This document shows, one piece after another, positions 16,300 through 24,842 of a DNA stretch of 64,000 bases. Numbering within the stretch: the first letter of the stretch is position 1; each line of letters opens with the position of its first letter. Source of the stretch: Dyella_B humi (GTDB taxonomy: Bacteria > Pseudomonadota > Gammaproteobacteria > Xanthomonadales > Rhodanobacteraceae); contig NZ_JADIKI010000023.1 in NCBI RefSeq assembly GCF_044904605.1, positions 1,178,001 to 1,242,000 on the forward strand. Reading direction: 5' to 3'. The notes beneath the pieces were generated by a model. It did no database searches. It saw only the letters and a program-made list of their open reading frames with translations, and was not told the origin of the DNA. The position numbers were made by a program, and so were the translations under genes.

Positions 16300-16935
16300 A
16301 TGGGCACACTCGGCATTCAGCACTACGAAGCCTTTCTGCTCGCCAGCATCGCGCTCAACCTTACGCCTGGCCTCGATACCTTCTACATCCTCACGCGCAG
16401 CGGGCGCGAAGGACACGCGGTGGGCATGGCGGCGGCACTGGGCATCAACGCCGGCTGCATCGTGCATACGCTGGCCGCGGTGCTGGGTATTTCAGCCATT
16501 CTGATGACTTCGGCGCTTGCCTTCAGCGTACTGAAGTACCTGGGTGCGGCGTATCTGGTGTGGATCGGCTTGCGCATGCTGCTGTCGCGCGCCAGCACGC
16601 GTCAGCCGACAGAAACGCGAGGAAATGGATTCAACGCAGCATTCCGACAGGGCATGCTTACCAACGTGCTTAACCCGAAGGTGGCGCTGTTCTTTCTCGC
16701 GTTCCTGCCGCAGTTCGTTTCCATGCACGCTGCGCATCCGCAACTTGGTTTGATGCTGTTGGGTGTGAGCTTTATCGGCACCGGCCTAACGTGGTCGACT
16801 GTGCTGGCCTTGATGGGTGGACGCATTCACCGGCTGCTTACGGCGCGGCCGCAGCTTGGGCAGTGGATGGACCGGCTATGCGGAACGGTGCTGCTGGCGT
16901 TTGGCGTGAAGCTCGCGCTGCAGCAGCGCAGTTGA
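16300..16935 (+). CDS. LysE/RhtB-family amino-acid exporter
   Basis: 211-residue inner-membrane translocator with about six membrane helices. Family motifs are LNLTPGLDTFYILTRSGREGHAVGMAAALGINAG and GMLTNVLNPKVALFFLAFLPQFV. The usual LTPGP is LTPGL here. GGGGAAAAC precedes the ATG. Such proteins export amino acids or homoserine lactones; the substrate cannot be told. It lies 12 bp after the acyltransferase. Confidence 0.92.
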   Translation: MGTLGIQHYEAFLLASIALNLTPGLDTFYILTRSGREGHAVGMAAALGINAGCIVHTLAAVLGISAILMTSALAFSVLKYLGAAYLVWIGLRMLLSRASTRQPTETRGNGFNAAFRQGMLTNVLNPKVALFFLAFLPQFVSMHAAHPQLGLMLLGVSFIGTGLTWSTVLALMGGRIHRLLTARPQLGQWMDRLCGTVLLAFGVKLALQQRS

Positions 16936-17000
16936 CCTAGGTTGCATCGCAACCGGGCGCATGCCCACGGCAAAAAACGTTTACACGAAGAACATCGCCG

Positions 17001-17444
17001 TTACTGGCAATTTTCTTTTCTCTCGCTGTCGGACAGGCCGATAATGATCCAGCGCCCATCGATCCTGGCAAGAGTGAGGACATCCGTGCCGCAATGATTC
17101 ACGTGACCGTCCAGCGTAAATTTGTAGGGCGCCCACACCACGGCAAGGTCATTGTCGATGTGCACAAGGGGATCATGGATGTGCTCGGCGATGGCGCCGC
17201 CTCGATGCGCAGCGATGGCCTCTGCCAGGCTGTCCATATTTCTGCGGCGCAGCTCGCCTTGTTGCACGCTCGTGATTTCGACATTGGGAGCCACCACGGC
17301 CAGCATTCCGCTCTTGTCCTGCCGGCCAAGCGCATCAAAGAAATGATGGACTGGCTCCATGACCTGGGCAGCTTGATCAGCGGCGTAGCAAGGACTCAAT
17401 GAACACGTCATCGTGATTGCGAAGCCGAGCTTGCGAAGATTCAT
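17001..17444 (-). CDS. Secreted NTF2/SnoaL-like protein
   Basis: 147 residues: signal peptide (about 22 residues, cleavage after CYAAD region) and an NTF2-like alpha+beta fold (VMEPVHHFFDALGRQDKSGMLAVVAPNVEITSVQ, HDPLVHIDNDLAVVWAPYKFTLDG, HCGTDVLTLARIDGRWIIIGLSD). The fold often carries small-molecule binding or an unknown role. The start at 17444 has AAGGA 8 bases upstream. It is monocistronic and unlinked to clear partners. Confidence 0.75.
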   Translation of the reverse strand: MNLRKLGFAITMTCSLSPCYAADQAAQVMEPVHHFFDALGRQDKSGMLAVVAPNVEITSVQQGELRRRNMDSLAEAIAAHRGGAIAEHIHDPLVHIDNDLAVVWAPYKFTLDGHVNHCGTDVLTLARIDGRWIIIGLSDSERKENCQ

Positions 17445-17545
17445 GACGGATGTCCTTGGGTCGATGTATTGGCTGACTGGATGCGAGTGAAGCTTATTGT
17501 GGCTTCTGATCGGCTCCACGTGCCAAACGTTCAGACCGTGAATGG

Positions 17546-18565
17546 TCAGCGCTCGGAATGCCCCGACTCATCGTAATCGCGATGCGTCAGCAGCCCTGGC
17601 CGAATCAGATCGATAAACGCCTGCGCCTCCTTGCTGAGAAACTTCCCCTTGCGCATCACCACGCCATAGCTGCGCTGCGGAAAGTACTGGCGCATGTTGC
17701 GCACGGCCAGGCGCTGGCGGTCCGCATCGGTGATGCAGATGCCGGTGACGATGGATATTCCTAAGCCCATGGCCACGTATTCCTTGATCACTTCCCAGCC
17801 GCCCACTTCGATCGCCACGTGGTAAGGCACCTGTCGCTGCTGGAATACCAGATCCACCAGCCGGTACGTGGACAGGCGCTGCGGCGGGAGAATCAGGCCG
17901 TAGGGCGATAGATCGTCCAATAGCACGCTTTCCTTTTGGGCCAGCGGGTGATCGAGGGGCGTGATCAGCATGGGGTCGTAGTGGTAGACCGGCGCCCAGG
18001 CGATGTCGTTGGGCACATCCAGCATGGAACCCACGGCGAAATCCGCCTCGTCCGCGCGTAGGAGTGCCATGCCGTCCTTGCCGGTGACGTTGGCCAGCTG
18101 CAATTGCACGTCGGGAAAGCGCTCGCGGTATTGGCGAACCAATCCGGGCAGCAGATATTGGATGGTGGAACTGCCAGCCGCCACGGTCAGCTTGCCTGCC
18201 TGCAAACCCTTCACCTTGGCCTGAAACTGGCGATCCAGGTTTTCCCAGCCTTCCACCAGCGGGCGTGCCAGTTCGTACAGCGCTTCGCCAGCATCGGTGA
18301 GATTGATGCGCCGGCGACTGCGGTGTAGCAGTTCCATGCCCAGCTCACGTTCCAGCGCCTGCAGCTGCAGGCTCACTGAGGGCTGCGACAGATACAGCGC
18401 TTCGGCCGCACGACTGAGCGTGCCGAGCTTTACCGTGGTCACGAAGGCCCGCATCTGCTTGAGCCGATTGCCTTTGTAGTAATAGCGGCCGGTGTCCGCC
18501 GGCTGGGCTGAGGCATGCTTTCTGGAAGCTCGCTTAAGGGTGGGTGCCGGTAGCTTTTTCGTCAT
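17546..18565 (-). CDS. LysR-family regulator divergent from the glyoxylate genes
   Basis: 339 residues: a basic N-terminal extension (about 33), a winged helix (RLKQMRAFVTTVKLGTLSRAAEALYLSQPSVSLQLQALERELGMELL) and a substrate-binding domain. The N-terminal YYYKGNRLKQMRAFV and the effector part are CysB-like. It is divergently transcribed from aceB over about 154 bp and is therefore the likely activator or repressor of aceB-aceA. No lysine-rich or truncated features suggest loss of function. Confidence 0.92.
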   Translation of the reverse strand: MTKKLPAPTLKRASRKHASAQPADTGRYYYKGNRLKQMRAFVTTVKLGTLSRAAEALYLSQPSVSLQLQALERELGMELLHRSRRRINLTDAGEALYELARPLVEGWENLDRQFQAKVKGLQAGKLTVAAGSSTIQYLLPGLVRQYRERFPDVQLQLANVTGKDGMALLRADEADFAVGSMLDVPNDIAWAPVYHYDPMLITPLDHPLAQKESVLLDDLSPYGLILPPQRLSTYRLVDLVFQQRQVPYHVAIEVGGWEVIKEYVAMGLGISIVTGICITDADRQRLAVRNMRQYFPQRSYGVVMRKGKFLSKEAQAFIDLIRPGLLTHRDYDESGHSER

Positions 18566-18631
18566 GTTCAGCCTCCAGCTGGCTCTTGGATGACAGCCGC
18601 TTCAATACCTTAGCGCATGTATTAATGAATT

Positions 18632-18673
18632 GAATATCAAAAATTGAAATATTTGCTTTGTCAAACAGATATT
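18632..18673 (+). promoter_or_regulatory. AT-rich LysR target and candidate aceB promoter
   Basis: An AT-rich imperfect palindrome (AATATCAAAAATTGAAATATT, centred TCAA-N3-TTGA at 18637-18647) resembles a LysR recognition site. It overlaps a candidate -35 TTGAAA (18644-18649), with GATATT (18668-18673) after 18 bp as -10. The rest of the window is far more GC-rich, so the position midway between the divergent genes is suggestive. Confidence 0.4.
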
Positions 18674-18719
18674 AGCTGGCCTAGCTTTCCACCCATCAAC
18701 GAAGGTGGAGAAGCAAACC

Positions 18720-20315
18720 ATGGCAGTACCCAGCGAAAAACTCGTCAGCCGGCCCGTCCAGGTTCATGCCCATACCGCCGGCTACGCGGACATCCTCACC
18801 CCTGAAGCGCTGGCTTTTCTGGCGCGTCTGCATCGGTTCGCCGAGCCGCGCCGTCAGGAGTTGCTACAGGCACGGCGTCAGCGACAGGCTCGCTATGACG
18901 CGGGCGTGCTGCCGGATTTTCGACCCGATACGCGTGATATCCGCGAAGGCGAGTGGACCGTGGCGCCCATTCCGGCCGCCCTGCAGGATCGCCGGGTGGA
19001 GATCACCGGGCCGATCGAGCGCAAGATGATCATTAACGCGCTCAATTCCGGCGCGAAAGTGTTCATGGCGGACTTCGAGGACTCCTCCGCGCCAAGCTTC
19101 GCCAACCAGCTCGATGGCCAGATCAATCTGCGCGACGCAGTGAATGGCCGACTGGCGTATCGCTCACCCGAGGGCAAGGACTACCGCGTCGGCGCCAACC
19201 CCGCCGTGTTGGTTATTCGCCCGCGTGGCTGGCACCTGCCGGAGCGGCACATCACTGTGGATGGCGAAACCATCGCCGGCGCGTTGGTCGACTTCGGTTT
19301 GTTCGCTTTCCACAACGCCGGCGCATTGCATGCCAGCGATCGCGGTCCGTACTTCTATCTGCCCAAACTGGAAGCGATGGAAGAAGCCGCGTTGTGGAAC
19401 GAAGTGATGGCGCTGGCCGAAGACGAACTCGATCTCCCCTACGGCACGATGAAAGCCACCGTACTGATCGAGACGCTGCCGGCGGTGTTCCAGATGCACG
19501 AGATTCTGCATGCCCTGCGCGAACGTGCGGTAGGCCTCAACTGCGGGCGCTGGGATTACATCTTCTCCTATCTGAAGACCTTCCGCGGCCATCGCGACCG
19601 CCTGCTGCCCGACCGCGGCCAGGTCGTCATGACCGTCCCGTTCCTCAAGGCGTATTCGGAGCTGTTGATTCAAACCTGCCATCGCCGCGGCGCCTTCGCC
19701 ATGGGCGGCATGGCTGCGCAGATTCCTATCAAGAACGACGACGAGGCGAACGACCAAGCCATGGCGAAAGTGCGCGCCGACAAATTGCGCGAAGTGCAAG
19801 CCGGACATGACGGCACCTGGGTGGCGCATCCCGCGCTGGTGCCCGTGGCGATGGAGATTTTCGATCGCCACATGTCGACACCCAATCAACTGCATGTCAA
19901 ACGCGATGACGTGCACGCAGATCGCGACACGCTGATCGCGCCCTGCTGCGGCACCATCACGCGTGCTGGCTTCGATAACAACGTGGAAGTAGCGCTGCGC
20001 TACACCGCCGCGTGGCTGGAAGGGCTGGGCTGCGTGCCGATCCACAACCTGATGGAGGATGCGGCCACCGCCGAGATCGCGCGCGCGCAGCTGTGGCAAT
20101 GGTTGCATCACGGTGATTTGGATTTTGCCGATCACGCGCCGATCGATTTCGCACTGTTCGATCACGCACTCGCCACCCACACGCATCGCCTGCAGGAAAG
20201 CACGCTGCCTGGCGCACGGCGCGCCATCGATGCAGCACGACTGCTTTCCGAACTGACGCACGCCGACGAACTCGGCAACTTCCTCACCCTTCCCGCTTAC
20301 GAACAGCTCGCCTGA
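18720..20315 (+). CDS. aceB: Malate synthase A
   Basis: 531-residue enzyme condensing glyoxylate and acetyl-CoA to malate in the glyoxylate shunt. Key segments are MADFEDSSAPSF, the arginine-containing RPRGWHLPERH, IETLPAVFQMHEILHALRERAVGLNCGRWDYIFSYLK and the acid-base region HNLMEDAATAEIARAQLWQWLHH. Length fits MSA (about 530), not the 720-residue MSG. ATG 18720 is preceded by GGAG at 9 bases; the GTG at 18705 is an upstream in-frame codon. It is followed 33 bp later by aceA. Confidence 0.97.
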   Translation: MAVPSEKLVSRPVQVHAHTAGYADILTPEALAFLARLHRFAEPRRQELLQARRQRQARYDAGVLPDFRPDTRDIREGEWTVAPIPAALQDRRVEITGPIERKMIINALNSGAKVFMADFEDSSAPSFANQLDGQINLRDAVNGRLAYRSPEGKDYRVGANPAVLVIRPRGWHLPERHITVDGETIAGALVDFGLFAFHNAGALHASDRGPYFYLPKLEAMEEAALWNEVMALAEDELDLPYGTMKATVLIETLPAVFQMHEILHALRERAVGLNCGRWDYIFSYLKTFRGHRDRLLPDRGQVVMTVPFLKAYSELLIQTCHRRGAFAMGGMAAQIPIKNDDEANDQAMAKVRADKLREVQAGHDGTWVAHPALVPVAMEIFDRHMSTPNQLHVKRDDVHADRDTLIAPCCGTITRAGFDNNVEVALRYTAAWLEGLGCVPIHNLMEDAATAEIARAQLWQWLHHGDLDFADHAPIDFALFDHALATHTHRLQESTLPGARRAIDAARLLSELTHADELGNFLTLPAYEQLA

Positions 20316-20348
20316 TCGCGCGCCATCAAAGCTTACGGAGCATATGTC

Positions 20349-21644
20349 ATGAAAACCCACAGACCGACCGCCGAACAGATCACGCTGGACTGGAAAAACA
20401 ACCCGCGTTGGGAGGGCATCCAGCGTACGTACACCGCCGAAGACGTCGTGCGCTTGCGCGGCACGGTGGCGGTCGAACATTCGCTCGCACGGCGCGGAGC
20501 GGAACGCCTGTGGAAATCGCTATACAAGGAACCGTTTGTCAACGCACTGGGCGCGCTCACCGGCAATCAGGCCATGCAGCAGGTGAAAGCCGGCTTGCAA
20601 GCGATCTACCTGAGCGGCTGGCAGGTTGCCGCCGATGCCAACGTGGCTGGCGAGATGTACCCGGATCAATCGTTGTATCCGGCCAATTCCGTGCCGCTGG
20701 TGGTCAAGCGCATCAACAACACGTTGCTGCGTGCCGATCAGTTGCATCACGCGGAAGGCAAAGACGACATCGATTGGATGGTGCCGATCGTCGCCGATGC
20801 AGAAGCCGGGTTTGGCGGCGTGCTCAATGCTTTCGAGCTGATGAAGGCGATGATCGAAGCGGGCGCTGCGGGCGTGCACTTTGAGGATCAGCTCGCCTCA
20901 GTGAAGAAATGCGGCCATATGGGCGGCAAGGTGTTGGTGCCCACGCGTGAAGCCGTGGAGAAACTGAATGCCGCGCGGCTTGCCGCCGACGCGCTTGGCG
21001 TACCGACGATTCTGGTTGCGCGCACCGATGCGGATGCCGCGGATCTGCTCACGTCCGATATCGACGACAACGACAAGCCGTTCATTACCGGCGAGCGCAC
21101 GGTGGAAGGGTTCTTCCGCGTACACCCAGGTATCGAGCAAGCCATTAGTCGCGGCCTGGCCTACGCACCGCATGCTGATCTGGTGTGGTGCGAAACCAGC
21201 AAGCCGAATCTCGAGCAGGCGCGTCAGTTCGCCGAGGCGATCCATGCGAAATTCCCGGGCAAGCTTCTCGCCTACAACTGCTCACCCAGCTTCAACTGGA
21301 GGCGTAACCTCGACGATGCCACGATCGCAAAATTCCAGCGCGAACTCGGCGCGATGGGCTACAAATTCCAGTTCATCACGCTCGCCGGCTTCCATAGCCT
21401 GAACTACAGCATGTTCGAACTGGCGCACGGCTACGCGCGTCGACAAATGAGCGCGTTCGTGGAACTGCAGGAGAAAGAATTCGCCGCTTCAGAACTTGGA
21501 TTTACGGCAGTAAAGCATCAGCGCGAAGTGGGCACCGGCTATTTCGACGCGGTGACGCAGGCGATTCAGCAGGGCAAGTCGTCGACGGTGGCGTTGAAGG
21601 GGTCGACGGAAGAAGCCCAGTTTCATCGGGCATCGGCGGCCTGA
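20349..21644 (+). CDS. aceA: Isocitrate lyase
   Basis: 431-residue enzyme cleaving isocitrate to glyoxylate and succinate. The catalytic KKCGHMGGKVLVPT motif with the nucleophilic Cys is intact, preceded by VADAEAGFGGVLNAFELMKAMIEAGAAGVHFEDQ for metal binding. NCSPSFNWRRNLDD and FHSLNYSMFELAHGYA are also conserved. It forms an operon with aceB (33-bp gap). No aceK-like kinase gene follows; comM is convergent. Confidence 0.98.
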   Translation: MKTHRPTAEQITLDWKNNPRWEGIQRTYTAEDVVRLRGTVAVEHSLARRGAERLWKSLYKEPFVNALGALTGNQAMQQVKAGLQAIYLSGWQVAADANVAGEMYPDQSLYPANSVPLVVKRINNTLLRADQLHHAEGKDDIDWMVPIVADAEAGFGGVLNAFELMKAMIEAGAAGVHFEDQLASVKKCGHMGGKVLVPTREAVEKLNAARLAADALGVPTILVARTDADAADLLTSDIDDNDKPFITGERTVEGFFRVHPGIEQAISRGLAYAPHADLVWCETSKPNLEQARQFAEAIHAKFPGKLLAYNCSPSFNWRRNLDDATIAKFQRELGAMGYKFQFITLAGFHSLNYSMFELAHGYARRQMSAFVELQEKEFAASELGFTAVKHQREVGTGYFDAVTQAIQQGKSSTVALKGSTEEAQFHRASAA

Positions 21645-21680
21645 GAGGCCAACGCACTTAACTCAGATGGCGCAGGCTCT

Positions 21681-21716
21681 CGTTCCGGCGGAAGCGGAAG
21701 CGCTTTCGCTGGAACG
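21681..21716. repeat. REP-like hairpin after aceA
   Basis: Nested inverted repeat: outer CGTTCC with GGAACG, inner CGGAAGCG with CGCTTTCG (one mismatch), loop GAAG. It lies 37 bp past the aceA stop and shares the GAAG loop with other hairpins of the window. Confidence 0.6.
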
Positions 21717-21739
21717 GCGACAAGGGAAACTCAAGTATT

Positions 21740-21765
21740 GCCCAAGCGATGAAGATCGCTTGGGC
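21740..21765. terminator. Hairpin between convergent aceA and comM
   Basis: Perfect 11-bp stem GCCCAAGCGAT with ATCGCTTGGGC around a GAAG loop, immediately next to the comM stop. T-tracts are weak on both sides, so termination in both directions is plausible but not certain. Confidence 0.6.
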
Positions 21766-23283
21766 TTATTCGGTCAACAATGACAAACGCCGGTACTGCA
21801 ACGCCTCGGCCAGATGATGCCGATCCAGCGCTGCAGCACCGTTATCCAGATCGGCGATCGTGCGCGCCACACGTAGCGTTCGATGATAAGCGCGCGCGGA
21901 AAGTCCAAGCCGCTCAAGCGCCGCGTCGAACCATTTGCGCTCAGCAGGCCCCATGGCGCAGTCGCGTTCGAGCTCGCGATTGCTGATCTCCGAATTCGGT
22001 CGACCGGCACGCGCCAATGCGTGCTGGCGCGCGCGGATCACGCGCTTGCGCACGGTGACGGAATCCTCGCCGTGCGTGCTGCGTTGCGTGCTCAGTTCGC
22101 TCAGGGGCACGGCGGGCACTTCCACGCACAGATCGATACGATCGAGCAGCGGACCGGAAATGCGCGAGCGATAGCGCTGTACCTGATCGGGCGTGCAGCG
22201 GCAGCGCTGGCGCGTGTCGCCCGCGTAACCACAGGGACACGGGTTCATGGCCGCCACCAGCTGGAACTGCGCAGGAAACCGAAGCTGGCGTGCGGCACGC
22301 GAGATCAGGATCTGCCCCGATTCCATCGGCTCGCGCAGCACCTCCAGCACATGCCGGCTGAATTCCGGTAGCTCGTCGAGGAACAGCACACCATTGTGCG
22401 CCAGCGAAATCTCGCCCGGTCGGGGCTGGGAACCACCGCCGACCAGCGCCACCGCCGAGGCCGTGTGATGCGGCGCGCGGAACGGGCGACGGCGCCAGTG
22501 CGCCGGGTCCATCGACTGGCCGGCCACCGACAGCACGGCGCAGGTTTCCAGCGCCTCGGATTCGCTCATGGGTGGCAGGATGCCGGGCAGGCGCTCGGCC
22601 AGCATGGTCTTGCCAGTGCCGGGCGGCCCCATCAGTAGCAGGTGATGACCGCCGACCGCGGCAATCTCCAACGCCCGACGTGCCTGAAGCTGGCCGCGTA
22701 CGTCGATCAGGTCCGGGCCGGCGTCGTTGTCGGCAGTCAAGGTGAGCGTGGCGGCAGGCGGCAGCAGCTCCTGGGCTCCGCGCAGCCAGCCGCACACGTC
22801 GGAGAGCGTGTCGGCGACACGCACGTCCACTTCGGAAATCAGGGCGGCTTCGTCCGCATTCGCACGCGGTACCACCACGCGGCGTCCGCGTGCCCGCGCA
22901 CGTAGCAAGGCTGGCAGCACACCGGAAACGGGACGTAGGTGGCCAGAGAGGGCCAATTCGCCAAGAAATTCGCAGTCGTCGAGCTTTTCGCGGGGGACCT
23001 GGTTGCCGGCCGCCAGAATGCCTAGGGCAATGGCCAGGTCGAAGCGGCCTCCATCCTTGGGCAGCTCTGCCGGAGCGAGGTTTACCGTCACCTTGCGGTT
23101 GGGATATTCAAAGGCGGCGCTCTGGATCGCCACTCGCACGCGGTCGCGCGCCTCGCGCACCGCGGCCTCGGGCAGGCCGACGATATGAGTGCTGGGCAGA
23201 CCGCCCGAGAGATGCACTTCCACCATCACCTGCGGCGCGGCAACCCCTTCCTGGGCACGGCTTAACGTGACAGCCAGACTCAT
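21766..23283 (-). CDS. comM: ComM/YifB magnesium-chelatase-like AAA+ helicase
   Basis: 505 residues. An N-terminal Lon-like domain (LPSTHIVGLPEAAVREARDRVRVAI, NLAPAELPKDGGRFDLAIALGIL) precedes the AAA+ module (Walker A GPPGTGKTML; sensor region FLDELPEFSRHVLEVLREPME). A C-terminal segment has CPCGY and C-R-C residues and ISGPLLDRIDLCVEVP. ComM is a hexameric branch-migration helicase promoting integration of DNA during natural transformation. The start at 23283 matches the conserved MSLAVTLSRA. It lies downstream of ubiK on the same strand, with a terminator between. Confidence 0.95.
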   Translation of the reverse strand: MSLAVTLSRAQEGVAAPQVMVEVHLSGGLPSTHIVGLPEAAVREARDRVRVAIQSAAFEYPNRKVTVNLAPAELPKDGGRFDLAIALGILAAGNQVPREKLDDCEFLGELALSGHLRPVSGVLPALLRARARGRRVVVPRANADEAALISEVDVRVADTLSDVCGWLRGAQELLPPAATLTLTADNDAGPDLIDVRGQLQARRALEIAAVGGHHLLLMGPPGTGKTMLAERLPGILPPMSESEALETCAVLSVAGQSMDPAHWRRRPFRAPHHTASAVALVGGGSQPRPGEISLAHNGVLFLDELPEFSRHVLEVLREPMESGQILISRAARQLRFPAQFQLVAAMNPCPCGYAGDTRQRCRCTPDQVQRYRSRISGPLLDRIDLCVEVPAVPLSELSTQRSTHGEDSVTVRKRVIRARQHALARAGRPNSEISNRELERDCAMGPAERKWFDAALERLGLSARAYHRTLRVARTIADLDNGAAALDRHHLAEALQYRRLSLLTE

Positions 23284-23360
23284 GGGACGCGGCGACCAGC
23301 CATGCGTGCGGAGTCGCTGGTTGATCGATCCATCGAGCGACTCCACGGAATCTCGGCGAA

Positions 23361-23414
23361 AGAAAAACGGCCGCCCCCGATTCCTTGGGGTGATGGTGAC
23401 GAATCGGGGACGGC
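23361..23414 (-). terminator. Intrinsic terminator after ubiK
   Basis: 14-bp stem with one mismatch (23401-23414 with 23370-23383). On the minus strand it is followed after CG by TTTTTC. It begins 12 bp beyond the ubiK stop and separates ubiK from comM. Confidence 0.75.
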
Positions 23415-23426
23415 TACCGGAACTGT

Positions 23427-23684
23427 CTATGTCCCGGGAGGCGACACGGCGGCTTCCAAATCCGCCACGCGCTTTTCGAGTTCCTCGACCCTGGCGCGGG
23501 TGCGCGCCAATACCTGGGTCTGGACATCGAATTCCTCACGGGTAACCAGCTCGAGATGGCGCAGTCCCTGCGCCAGGATATCGCGAAAATTGGCGCGCAG
23601 ATCCTTGTGCGCGTCTACCATCCCTGGTGGAACCAACGAGATAAGTCGAAGGGTAATTTGATCGATATCCTGCCTGCCCATCAT
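23427..23684 (-). CDS. ubiK: Ubiquinone biosynthesis accessory factor UbiK (BMFP)
   Basis: 85 residues of the YqiC/BMFP family: an amphipathic N-terminal part (IDQITLRLISLVPPGMVDAHKDLRANFRDILAQGLRHLELVTREEFDVQTQVLART) and a C-terminal coiled coil (ARVEELEKRVADLEAAV). UbiK partners UbiJ in late ubiquinone synthesis, and ubiJ lies 11 kb away in this window. The ATG at 23684 has GAGGT 7 bases upstream; a second ATG follows directly. Confidence 0.88.
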   Translation of the reverse strand: MMGRQDIDQITLRLISLVPPGMVDAHKDLRANFRDILAQGLRHLELVTREEFDVQTQVLARTRARVEELEKRVADLEAAVSPPGT

Positions 23685-23761
23685 GGTAGGCACCTCGAAC
23701 TCGTCGGGAGAGAGTCTATGGAGAAGGGGGAAAGCGGCGCCATCGGTGTGCTCCATCAAAA

Positions 23762-23783
23762 CTTGTAGGGATTTTCCTACAAG
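23762..23783. promoter_or_regulatory. Perfect inverted repeat upstream of the P-II gene
   Basis: CTTGTAGG-N6-CCTACAAG, a perfect 8-bp palindrome with a 6-bp AT-rich spacer. It lies between the divergent ubiK and P-II genes, 83 bp before the P-II start. A TATATGCT-like -10 occurs 30-40 bp downstream. It may be an operator; the regulator is unknown. No NtrC box or sigma-54 site was found here. Confidence 0.5.
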
Positions 23784-23865
23784 ACGGGACAGGCTGCCTT
23801 CGGGGCGGCAGAATGTATATGCTCCGCACCGCGTGACCGGGCCCGTCGCCCGCCGAGGAAATTCC

Positions 23866-24204
23866 ATGAAATTGGTTGTGGCTGTCATCAAGCCGTTCAA
23901 GCTGGACGATGTCCGCGAGGCGCTCGCCGAGGTCGGCGTGCAAGGGATCACCGTTACCGAGGTAAAGGGCTTCGGCCGTCAGAAAGGCCACACCGAACTC
24001 TACCGCGGCGCCGAGTATGTCGTCGATTTCCTACCCAAGATCAAGGTTGAAGTGGCGGTGGACGACGGCCAGCTCGAGCGGGTGGTGGAGGCCATCACCC
24101 AGTCCGCGCGCACCGGCAAGATCGGCGATGGCAAGATTTTCGTCAGCAACCTGGAGCAGGTGGTCCGCATCCGCACCGGCGAACTGGACCACGATGCCCT
24201 TTGA
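23866..24204 (+). CDS. glnK: P-II nitrogen regulatory protein (GlnK/GlnB)
   Basis: 112-residue P-II protein sensing 2-oxoglutarate and ATP/ADP and controlling nitrogen assimilation partners. The T-loop is intact (VKGFGRQKGHTELYRGAEYVV) with the uridylylation Tyr51. The B- and C-loops are TGKIGDGKIFV and VRIRTGE. Sequence alone does not separate GlnB from GlnK. The symbol follows the comM-ubiK-glnK-amtB synteny known from other gammaproteobacteria, but amtB is absent here: the next gene is a convergent membrane protein. Confidence 0.9.
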   Translation: MKLVVAVIKPFKLDDVREALAEVGVQGITVTEVKGFGRQKGHTELYRGAEYVVDFLPKIKVEVAVDDGQLERVVEAITQSARTGKIGDGKIFVSNLEQVVRIRTGELDHDAL

Positions 24205-24750
24205 TCAGTCCCGGTCGAGGACGTCGGGCCGGCTGTGCACGATACGCTGGTGGTGGATCAGCAACCCGGCGTAGTAACAGATGTAATACCCCACAAACAG
24301 GCCGAGCATGGCCAGGGTCAGCGGGCTCTGGCCGATACTCGGGCCATGGACGGGCGGCGTGGCACCGGTCGGGTCCTGCAGTTGCGGCGACAGCATAGCG
24401 AAGCGCCATAGCAGTCGCACCAGCAATAACGCAGTGACGATGGCGCCAATGTAGGGATTAGGCACATAGCAATCGCCCTTCACCGGATCCAGCTCGAAAC
24501 GGCTTAGGCGAAGCCCGAGCAAGCCCAGCGCCGCGCCTGCGACCACGCCACCGGCCAGCCCTCCCAGCAATCGCACGTCATGTATTGCGGCAAAGCCGAT
24601 CAGACAGCCGATCACCGCAAAGATCGCGATGCGCGCAATCATCCGCTTGCGACGGATCGGCTGCGAGCCGAACTGCATGCGTACGCGCCGCCAGACAATG
24701 AAGGCAACCACCGGGATCATGGCCAGTGGCATGGTGATGTGTGGTGCCAT
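24205..24750 (-). CDS. DUF1453/CcdC-like membrane protein
   Basis: 181 residues with about five membrane helices. A polar MQFGSQPIRRKRMIAR segment after the first helix and FELDPVKGDCYVPNPYIGAIV before the fourth resemble DUF1453/CcdC-type proteins. Function unknown. It ends directly beside the P-II stop (convergent), with no room for a separate terminator. Confidence 0.65.
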   Translation of the reverse strand: MAPHITMPLAMIPVVAFIVWRRVRMQFGSQPIRRKRMIARIAIFAVIGCLIGFAAIHDVRLLGGLAGGVVAGAALGLLGLRLSRFELDPVKGDCYVPNPYIGAIVTALLLVRLLWRFAMLSPQLQDPTGATPPVHGPSIGQSPLTLAMLGLFVGYYICYYAGLLIHHQRIVHSRPDVLDRD

Positions 24751-24842
24751 GGGGTCTGCCGCGCAAGGAAGTCACGAGCAGATTAGCAGCGCCATTCATG
24801 ACAGGCGATTGACACCCGTCATGCGTTTCGCCGGCCACGCTC

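Noticed and set aside
16974..16984. Second AAAACGTTTAC sequence matching the LacI-type operator core
   Set aside because: It lies between two converging gene ends, not in a promoter, and far from the sugar locus, so it is probably a chance match.
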